From contig JACSRX010000026.1 of assembly GCA_014879535.1 (NCBI GenBank), positions 18,257-82,256 of the forward strand: a DNA stretch of 64,000 nt, read 5' to 3'. Shown here one piece after another: positions 57,468 to 64,000 of this stretch. The DNA is from Chthoniobacterales bacterium (lineage in GTDB: Bacteria; Verrucomicrobiota; Verrucomicrobiia; Chthoniobacterales; JACTMZ01). The notes below the pieces were generated by a model. The model was not told where the DNA came from. It did not search any database and saw only the letters and a program-made list of their open reading frames with translations. The position numbers and the translations under genes are program-made. How positions within the stretch are numbered: position 1 is the first letter of the stretch; each line of letters opens with the position of its first letter.

Positions 57468-57625
57468 TCACGACGGAAATGCTCCGCGGCGTCCATTCTC
57501 CGACAGACTCGCAGGAACAGGATCCAGACGCCTGACAGGGATCCACCGGCTGGGGGGGGCGTGCAGTCATGGGCGAAACCATTCCCTGCCGTCTGCTGTC
57601 ACTCCAGGGATCAATGCAAAGTAAA

Positions 57626-57654
57626 ACGGCGCCGGGGTAAAACCCCGGCGCCGT
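57626..57654 (-). terminator. Terminator hairpin downstream of 57676..58209
   Basis: ACGGCGCCGGGGT-aaa-ACCCCGGCGCCGT perfect 13-bp stem followed by TTTT on the minus strand. Confidence 0.8.
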
Positions 57655-57675
57655 CGTGAAGAGCCTCAGGCTTGA

Positions 57676-58209
57676 TCAGAACGCAAAGCGCAGGCCGGTG
57701 CGGGCGAGAACGCCGCCACCGTTGTCGAGCTGCGGGGAGTAAACCCAGCGGGCGTCGCCGAACAGGCCGATGTTCTCGGTGAAGCGCCATTCGAGACCGC
57801 CGCCGACGTCGCCGGCGCCGATGCTGCGTTGGCTGTCACCATACATCTTGCCGATGCCGACCATCGCATAGGGCGAGAGGCCCCAGCAGAACGGATAGCG
57901 CAGGAAGAGGTGGCCGAAGGTGCCCCATTGGGCGCCTTTGTCTTCACGGCCGACCACGAACTGCTCGACGCCGAGACCGAAATAACGGAAGGCGAAGTAG
58001 TTCAGGCCGAGGCCGCCGCCCCAACCGGGGTTGCCGGCATCATAGAAGGCGCCGGTTCCGAACGCGTCAATCTGGAATTCATTGTCGCGGTAGAGACAGG
58101 GAGGCTCCACGGGCACGGGTTCCTTCGAGGCTTTGTAATCGGTGCCAGCCAGAACAGAGGTCGTGGCGACCACGGCACTGACAAGACCGGTGATGATGTA
58201 TTTTTTCAT
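57676..58209 (-). CDS. Outer-membrane beta-barrel-like protein, paralog A
   Basis: Signal peptide MKKYIITGLVSAVVATTSVLAG; alternating strands; C-terminal ARTGLRFAF. Confidence 0.75.
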   Translation of the reverse strand: MKKYIITGLVSAVVATTSVLAGTDYKASKEPVPVEPPCLYRDNEFQIDAFGTGAFYDAGNPGWGGGLGLNYFAFRYFGLGVEQFVVGREDKGAQWGTFGHLFLRYPFCWGLSPYAMVGIGKMYGDSQRSIGAGDVGGGLEWRFTENIGLFGDARWVYSPQLDNGGGVLARTGLRFAF

Positions 58210-58302
58210 GATATGGATTAGGTTTTGGTTGCGAGCGGATTGCGCCGCTGGGGCCGGAGAGTAGCGTTTCAACGGTTCAGATCAAGGATTTTCTGCAAAA
58301 AG

Positions 58303-58330
58303 AAACGGGGCCGGAAGTCCGGCCCCGTTT
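58303..58330 (-). terminator. Terminator hairpin downstream of 58356..58883
   Basis: AAACGGGGCCGGA-ag-TCCGGCCCCGTTT. Confidence 0.8.
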
Positions 58331-58355
58331 GTGCAATTCAGCTGAGTGGTTCAGG

Positions 58356-58883
58356 TTAGAACGCGTAGCGGATACCCGTGCGGGCAAGAACACCGCTCTT
58401 GGGCTCCACGTTGGTGTAGAGCCAACGGGCATCGCCGAAGAGGCCGATGTGGTCGGTGAGACGGATCTCAAGACCGCCACCCACGGTGCCCACGCCCTTG
58501 CCGCGACCCCCGTCGCCGTAGCGGGCGCCACCGCCGATGATGGCGTAGGGAGCCATATTCCACGAGCAGATCGGGTAACGCAGGAAGAGGTTGCCGAGAG
58601 TGGCCCACTCGGCGCCGTGGTCTTCGCGGCCGAACACGCTCTGCTCAATGCCGATACCGACATAGCGCATGAAGAAGTAGTTCAGGCCCAGACCGCCGCC
58701 CCAACCGGGAGACCCCTGATTGTAGAAGGCGCCCTGACCGAAGGCGTCGATTTGGAATTCGCTGTCGCGGAAGACGCAGGGGTCTTCGATCTCAACAACG
58801 GTTTTCTTGAAGTCGGTGCCAGCCAAGGCCGAGGAAGTCGCGGCAATGACAGCCACCAAACCGGTGACGATGTATTTTTTCAT
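58356..58883 (-). CDS. Outer-membrane beta-barrel-like protein, paralog B
   Basis: MKKYIVTGLVAVIAATSSALAGTDFK; FQIDAFGQGAFYNQGSPGWGGGLGLNYF closely matches paralog A. Confidence 0.75.
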   Translation of the reverse strand: MKKYIVTGLVAVIAATSSALAGTDFKKTVVEIEDPCVFRDSEFQIDAFGQGAFYNQGSPGWGGGLGLNYFFMRYVGIGIEQSVFGREDHGAEWATLGNLFLRYPICSWNMAPYAIIGGGARYGDGGRGKGVGTVGGGLEIRLTDHIGLFGDARWLYTNVEPKSGVLARTGIRYAF

Positions 58884-58994
58884 GATTATGGATTAGGTTT
58901 TGGTTGCGAACGGCATTTACCGTTGGCCAAGTCTCCATGAATGCGGCTTGGGGAAGCAAGGAAAAAACCACCAAAATTGAAATTCAGCTCTCAG

Positions 58995-60011
58995 TCAATT
59001 TCTCAATCTTCCTGAGATGCGCACGCAGTTGCCGACGGTGTCGAATTTCACCCCTGAGAGCCGTTGGGCTTGATCAGCACGCAGGAAACCGCGTCCACCC
59101 ACGGCGGGAATCGTTCCTCCGGCCAGCATTGGAGCCACATAGAACACAACTTCCGCGGCCAAGCGTCCGTCCATCACACAACCCATGGTGTGCCCGCCGC
59201 CTTCGATGAGGACGCTGGTGATGCCGCGGGTCGCCAAGGCGCGCAGGGCGTCGCGCAGGGTGGCTTGGCGGACGACGAAAGTCCGAGCCTTCCAGCGATC
59301 CGTGAAGAGCTTTGAGTCAGGGGGGGGCATCCGGCGTGGGGCCCAGACCACGCGCCATGGTTGTGCGGTCCCTGACACGCCGCGAAGGGTGAGCGAGGGG
59401 TTGTCCGCCCGGACGGTTCCGGCGCCGACCAGCACGGCGTCCACACGGGCGCGCAGTTTCATGGCATCGGCACGAGCGGCGGGCGACGTGATCCAGCGGG
59501 GTTCGCCGGGAGGGCGGGTCAGTCGGCCGTCGAGGGACATGCCGCATTTGGCGATGACCCAGGGGACTCCGGTGGACATGGCGAAATGAAACTCGGGGTT
59601 GAGTGCCGCGCAGTCGGCGGCGAGGACACCGGAGGTGATTTCGAGTCCCGCGCGGCGGAGGATGGTGAGACCGCGCCCGCGGTGCTTGGGGTTCGGATCG
59701 ACCGCACCGAGGACCACCCTGGCCAAACCCGCCTGCATCAGGGCCCCGGTGCAAGGCGGGGTGCGTCCGTGGGTCGAGCACGGTTCGAGGGTCACATAGG
59801 CTGTCGCGCCGCGGGCGAGAGCGGGACGGGAGAGGGAGCGAAGGGCTTCGATTTCGGCGTGCGGGGCCCCGGCACGACGGTGCCATCCCCGGCCGAGAAT
59901 TTTGCCGTTCCGGACGATCACGCAGCCCACGGCCGGGTTGGGGCGCGTGTGTCCGAGTCCCCGGCGCGCCAATCGCAGGGCTTCACGCATGAAGTGTTCG
60001 TCTGACGGCAT
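58995..60011 (-). CDS. ribD: Bifunctional riboflavin deaminase/reductase
   Basis: MREALRLARRGLGHTRPNPAVGCVIV; PHAEIEAL; LEPCSTHGRTPPCTGALM; RWITSPAARADAMKLRARVDAVLVGAGTV. Confidence 0.95.
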   Translation of the reverse strand: MPSDEHFMREALRLARRGLGHTRPNPAVGCVIVRNGKILGRGWHRRAGAPHAEIEALRSLSRPALARGATAYVTLEPCSTHGRTPPCTGALMQAGLARVVLGAVDPNPKHRGRGLTILRRAGLEITSGVLAADCAALNPEFHFAMSTGVPWVIAKCGMSLDGRLTRPPGEPRWITSPAARADAMKLRARVDAVLVGAGTVRADNPSLTLRGVSGTAQPWRVVWAPRRMPPPDSKLFTDRWKARTFVVRQATLRDALRALATRGITSVLIEGGGHTMGCVMDGRLAAEVVFYVAPMLAGGTIPAVGGRGFLRADQAQRLSGVKFDTVGNCVRISGRLRN

Positions 60012-60041
60012 GATGAAGATGGCGCCGGAATCAGGAGGATG

Positions 60042-60114
60042 GGTGGCCGACGGGACTCGAACCCGCAACAACCGGAATCACAATCCGGGGCTCTGCCATT
60101 GAGCTACGGCCACC
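60042..60114 (-). tRNA. tRNA-His(GTG)
   Basis: Minus strand GGTGGCCGTAGCTCAATGGCAGAGCCCCGGATTGTGATTCCGGTTGTTGCGGGTTCGAGTCCCGTCGGCCACC; anticodon GTG. Confidence 0.93.
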
Positions 60115-60245
60115 GTTGGCGGAAACGGAATCATTAGTGGAGCGGCGGGGTGGTGTCAAATGCAGCCATTGATGCAGGGCGAGGGATCGCCTCCGAGACT
60201 TTGGTGCTTGTATTGACATGATTCTGTCATTAAGTCGTCATCATC

Positions 60246-61304
60246 ATGTCGAACAAAATTGCCGGTGAAAATCATCCGGCCGCGCGCCGCGCGGCCCGTG
60301 GCTGGTCGCAGGAGGAGGTGGCTCGCCGGGCGGGAATCTCCCGTGCCGCGGTCAGTTCCATCGAGACCGGCGCCGTGGTGCCCTCGGTGCAGGTGGCGCT
60401 CTCCCTTGCGCAGGTTTTTGAATGCAGTGTCGAAGAGTTGTTCGCCGGACCGGCGGAACCGCGGCGGGACAATGTCTGGGCGATCGAGCCTGAGGGGCCC
60501 GTGGCCGGTTACTGGGAGGTTCCGGAGGGACGGGACACATTGAGGTATCCCGTGGAGGCCGTGGCCATGAATCCGTTCCCTCCGGATGTGATTGTTTCGG
60601 GTGGCCGCGGAAAGCGGAGGGCGGGAGGCGGGCGCATCCCGACCCTGACCGTGGCCTGCTGCGATCCGGCGGCGAGGTTTTTCGCCGGGGAATATGAAAA
60701 ATTCTCCGGAGTGCGCTTGATCGTGCTTCCACGCAACGGGCGCGGGGCTTTGGAATTGCTGAAGCGCGGGGCGGTGCATGTCGGCGGCATCCACGCCGCG
60801 ACACCCGGGGAGCCCGGGGCCAATCTGGCGCGTGTCCGCGAAGTGCTCGGTCGCGGATGGGTGCTGCTGCGGGTTGCGGATTGGCAGAGCGGCATCGCTC
60901 TTCCGTCCGGGGCGGGCAGGCGTTCGGTCGCGGCGATCGCACGCGGGACACGCCGGTGGGCCATCCGGGAGCCGGGTGCCGCGGCGCGCGACCTGCTTGA
61001 AGACCTGCTCGGGACCGGCAAGCCCTCAGGCCGCGTGGTTGCCGGGCACCAGCAGGTGGCGGACGCGGTGCAGGCCGGCTGGGCGGAAGCCGGGATCACC
61101 GTCCAGCTTTGCGCACTGGAAGACCGGCTGGGGTTTGCGCCGCTGCGGGTCGAGGGGCTGGATTTTGTGTTCCGCGAGAATCTTCTCGAGGATCCGCGGA
61201 TCAGGAAGCTTGTCGCGCTCATCCAGAGCCGCGCACACAGGCAGTCCGTTTCGTGCCTGCCGGGATATTCGGACTGCCGGTCCGGGCTGATGCAAATCTC
61301 ATGA
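60246..61304 (+). CDS. XRE-family HTH regulator fused to PBP-like substrate-binding domain
   Basis: RGWSQEEVARRAGISRAAVSSIETGAVVPSVQVALSLAQVF HTH; C-terminal LTVACCDPAARFFAGEYEKFSGVRLIVLPRNGRGALELLKRGAVHVGGIHAATP. Confidence 0.85.
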   Translation: MSNKIAGENHPAARRAARGWSQEEVARRAGISRAAVSSIETGAVVPSVQVALSLAQVFECSVEELFAGPAEPRRDNVWAIEPEGPVAGYWEVPEGRDTLRYPVEAVAMNPFPPDVIVSGGRGKRRAGGGRIPTLTVACCDPAARFFAGEYEKFSGVRLIVLPRNGRGALELLKRGAVHVGGIHAATPGEPGANLARVREVLGRGWVLLRVADWQSGIALPSGAGRRSVAAIARGTRRWAIREPGAAARDLLEDLLGTGKPSGRVVAGHQQVADAVQAGWAEAGITVQLCALEDRLGFAPLRVEGLDFVFRENLLEDPRIRKLVALIQSRAHRQSVSCLPGYSDCRSGLMQIS

Positions 61305-62062
61305 AAACCTACCCAACATGCAGCGTCATTGCGTGCGCTGCGATTCTCCTGCTGGTGGCGGGAGTTCCCCGTGCGGCGGCCCTCCTGGTGTCGCTGAATC
61401 CCTCGGCCGACACATTCATCACCGATGGCAACCTCAACGGCGCAAGTTCCACGGCAAACTACGGGAGTCTCGGTGCCATCGCCATGGCGGGCGCCTCCTC
61501 GGGCAACGGCGGCGAGTATCTGGCGCTGTTCAAGTTCGACCTGTCCTCCGCGGTGTCGCAGTTCGATGCGGAGTTCGGGCTGAACAACTGGTCGATCACC
61601 TCGGTGACATTGCGGTTGGCCTCGAATTTCGGGACGCAGGGTGCCGTCCCCAACAATGCCGTATTCCCGACTGTCAACGGCGGTCCGTTCTCCATCCTCT
61701 GGTTTTCCGACGACTCATGGACGGAGACCGGTGTCACCTACGCCAATTTCGCCCCGGGGAGCACCGAGGGGCTTGGCTCGTTCAACTACGTCCCGCCCGG
61801 CAACAACATCCCGGTCGTGTGGACCCTCAATCTGAGGGTGAATTTCCTGGCCGACATGGATGCCGGCGGCGACGTGAGCCTGCAGCTTGCCCCCGGCAAT
61901 GATGCGGTGAGTTACGTCTTCAACTCCCGCACCTTCAACACGGCGGCGAACCACCCGGTGTTGGCGGTGACTGCGGTGCCGGAGCCTGATGTTGCGGTCC
62001 TTCTCCTCCCGGGCGCCGCCGCCGTCCTGATCGCGGGGTTGCGGCGCCGGTCCGTTCGATGA
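61301..62062 (+). CDS. DNRLRE-like domain protein with PEP-CTERM signal
   Basis: LNPSADTFITDGNLNGASSTANYGSLGAIAM...LALFKFDLS; C-terminal AVPEPDVAVLLLPGAAAVLIAGLRRRSVR. Confidence 0.85.
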   Translation: MKTYPTCSVIACAAILLLVAGVPRAAALLVSLNPSADTFITDGNLNGASSTANYGSLGAIAMAGASSGNGGEYLALFKFDLSSAVSQFDAEFGLNNWSITSVTLRLASNFGTQGAVPNNAVFPTVNGGPFSILWFSDDSWTETGVTYANFAPGSTEGLGSFNYVPPGNNIPVVWTLNLRVNFLADMDAGGDVSLQLAPGNDAVSYVFNSRTFNTAANHPVLAVTAVPEPDVAVLLLPGAAAVLIAGLRRRSVR

Positions 62063-62757
62063 ATGGAAACCATTGTGGCGGGTTCACCTTGGTGGAGCTT
62101 GCCACCGCCGTGTTTCTGATGGCCCTTTTGTCGATGCTGGCCGCAGGCCAATTTGCTTCCAGCGTCGAGCGTTCGCATGAAGCCGCTTGTCTTGCCAACC
62201 TCCGGGGTTGGGGCGTGGCCGCGGGACTCTATGCCGCCGACCATGACGGGAAACTGCCGCGCCGCGGCCAAGGAGTCCAGCAGGTGCGCGTCATCGACCG
62301 TGCGGAGGACTGGTTCAATGCCCTCCCCCCCTATCTCGGGGAGAAGTCCTACGCGGAACTGGCGGGTTCCGGCCGGGCGCCGCGCCCCGGATCGAAGTCC
62401 ATCTTCATCTGTCCTTCGGCCGCGGAGGATGCCCGCGTCGAGCATTTCCTCTGCTATGGCATGAACATGTATCTCTCCCGGTGGGATCGGCCGGAGCCCA
62501 CGCGCGTCCACGCCCTCCCTTCGCCGGGAACGGTCGCCTTCATGGCTGATGCGCCCGGAGGCTATGCGTCCACCGTGCCGTCCGCGGGTGCGTATTCCGT
62601 GCCGGCCCGCCATCGCGGCTGCGCCCATGTGCTGTTTCTCGACGGACGGGTGCAGTCCTTCGACGGAGATTACCTTGGATGCAACCGCGGGGAATCCTCC
62701 CATCCCGATGTGCGGTGGCAAATCGACCAGGCGGATGCTTGGAAGCCGCCGCAATGA
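62059..62757 (+). CDS. Type II secretion pseudopilin-like protein (DUF1559/H-X9-DG-like)
   Basis: GGFTLVELATAVFLMALLSMLA prepilin N-terminus; RHRGCAHVLFLDGRVQSFDGDYL. Confidence 0.88.
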   Translation: MNGNHCGGFTLVELATAVFLMALLSMLAAGQFASSVERSHEAACLANLRGWGVAAGLYAADHDGKLPRRGQGVQQVRVIDRAEDWFNALPPYLGEKSYAELAGSGRAPRPGSKSIFICPSAAEDARVEHFLCYGMNMYLSRWDRPEPTRVHALPSPGTVAFMADAPGGYASTVPSAGAYSVPARHRGCAHVLFLDGRVQSFDGDYLGCNRGESSHPDVRWQIDQADAWKPPQ

Positions 62758-63614
62758 TCCGTCGTGCGTTTGCCATCGCCTGCTGCGCCGGATTTCTTTT
62801 TCCCTCCGGGTGCCGGCAGTCCGCACCGGTGCCCGTCCGCGTCGCCGTCATTGGCGGCATGACGATGAGCGGGCTGTGGCCCATGGTGGCCGAGGCTTTC
62901 ACCGCCAAGACGGGAATTCCGGTCGAACTGGCTGTGACCGGGCCGAAAGATGTGCTCGACGGGGCCTTCCGTGCCGGTGGCATCGATCTGCTCACCATGC
63001 ATTCGAGCGATACGGCGACGCGGCTCGTGGCGGACGGCCTGGCTTGCAACATGCGTCCGTGGACCTACAACGAGCACGTCATTGTCGGGCCGGAGGACGA
63101 CCCTGCGGGGATACGCGGAATGACTGATGGTGCGGCGGCGCTGGCAAGGATAGCCGCCGGGCGGCATCCCTTCGTCGAGGCTCGCAACACCGGGAGCCAT
63201 GAGGTGTCGAAGCATCTTTGGGACCGGGCAGGCATGAGGCCGTCGGGCGATTGGCTGATCCGCGACGGAAGCGAGTCCGGGAGGCTCGTCGTGGAATTCG
63301 CCCGCTCGCACGATGCCTACGTGGTCGTGGGGCGCATCCCCGTGCGGTCCGGCAAGATGCCGTCCGGGGGCATGGAGGTGCTTGTGAAAGGCGACCCCGG
63401 GATGCGCCGCCCCTATGTCGTGCTGGAGGCGGTTCCTGAGACGACACGCTCGCTCAATCCGGCGGGGGCCAGGCTGCTGGCGGATTTCCTGCTCTCGCCG
63501 GAGGGCCAGCAGGTGCTTGCCGAGCATGGACGACGCCAGAGCGACGGTCTGAAGCTTTTCTTTCCCCTGTCCGCCGCGGCGGCGAAAGATGCCGAACCTG
63601 AACCATCCGAATGA
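62754..63614 (+). CDS. TupA/ModA-like oxyanion-binding lipoprotein
   Basis: Lipobox FPSGCRQS; VRVAVIGGMTMSGLWPMVAEAFTAKTGIPVELAVTGPKDVL; TYNEHVIVGPEDDPAGI; EARNTGSHEVSKHLW. Confidence 0.8.
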   Translation: MIRRAFAIACCAGFLFPSGCRQSAPVPVRVAVIGGMTMSGLWPMVAEAFTAKTGIPVELAVTGPKDVLDGAFRAGGIDLLTMHSSDTATRLVADGLACNMRPWTYNEHVIVGPEDDPAGIRGMTDGAAALARIAAGRHPFVEARNTGSHEVSKHLWDRAGMRPSGDWLIRDGSESGRLVVEFARSHDAYVVVGRIPVRSGKMPSGGMEVLVKGDPGMRRPYVVLEAVPETTRSLNPAGARLLADFLLSPEGQQVLAEHGRRQSDGLKLFFPLSAAAAKDAEPEPSE

Positions 63615-64000
63615 CCGAACATTTCCTCCCCATCTCGGCCGCGATTTTTGTCGTGGCGTTGCTCTACTCATCCGTCGGCCATGCGGGTGCCTCGGGCTAC
63701 ATCGCGGTGCTCACGCTCTTCGGACTCGGGGTCGAGGTGATCCGGCCGACGGCGCTCACCCTCAACATCATCGTCGCAGCCATCGGCGCCCTGCAATGGT
63801 GGCGTGCCGGGCACTTTTCATGGTCCTTGTTCTGGCCGTTCGCCCTGCTGTCCGTCCCCGCGGCGTTCCTTGGCGGCTGGGTGCAGTTGCCGGCGCATTA
63901 TCTCAAGATCCTGATCGGCGTTGTGTTGTGGTTTTCAGCATGCCGTCTTCTCATGCGCAAATCCGATCCGCCCGAGGTCCATCCGCCGGGGGGGGCAACG
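63611..64000 (+). CDS. TSUP (TauE/SafE) family permease, truncated by window edge
   Basis: MTEHFLPISAAIFVVALLYSSVGHAGASGYIAVLTLFGL...RPTALTLNIIVAAIGALQWWRAGHFSW. Confidence 0.88.
   Translation, partial: MTEHFLPISAAIFVVALLYSSVGHAGASGYIAVLTLFGLGVEVIRPTALTLNIIVAAIGALQWWRAGHFSWSLFWPFALLSVPAAFLGGWVQLPAHYLKILIGVVLWFSACRLLMRKSDPPEVHPPGGAT

Overview
This is a high-GC bacterial chromosomal window. PEP-CTERM proteins, a DUF4912 protein, PATR-type autotransporters and pseudopilins suggest Verrucomicrobiota, but that is inference and no marker phylogeny was run. I see no rRNA, CRISPR array or intact phage/transposon. Recognisable housekeeping genes include xerC/D-like recombinase, parB, folE2, queE, queD, rlmI-like, kamA-like, murA, prmC, prfA, rpmE, ribD, tRNA-Ala(CGC) and tRNA-His(GTG). 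Accessory modules are: (i) a lipid-modification cluster (desaturase, FAD oxidoreductase, DUF1365, two CFA-synthase-like methyltransferases, DUF1295, MGDG-synthase-like glycosyltransferase), split by a PEP-CTERM trypsin-like/LamG pair; (ii) secreted GH13 amylases beside a lone MalG-type permease; (iii) an arsR-DUF6428-acr3-arsC operon; (iv) two divergent toxin-antitoxin-like modules (AbiEii-like nucleotidyltransferase plus a small basic protein, and Phd/VapB-VapC) that appear to have near-leaderless promoters; (v) a giant PATR autotransporter with poly-G tracts; (vi) a tightly packed cluster of uncharacterised membrane proteins; (vii) an XRE-PBP regulator / DNRLRE PEP-CTERM / pseudopilin / oxyanion-binding lipoprotein / TSUP permease module. 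Notable non-coding observations are a 63-bp, 56/63-identical duplication of the parB leader flanking an AT-richer gene, and a 19-bp att-like duplication of the tRNA-Ala 3' end.
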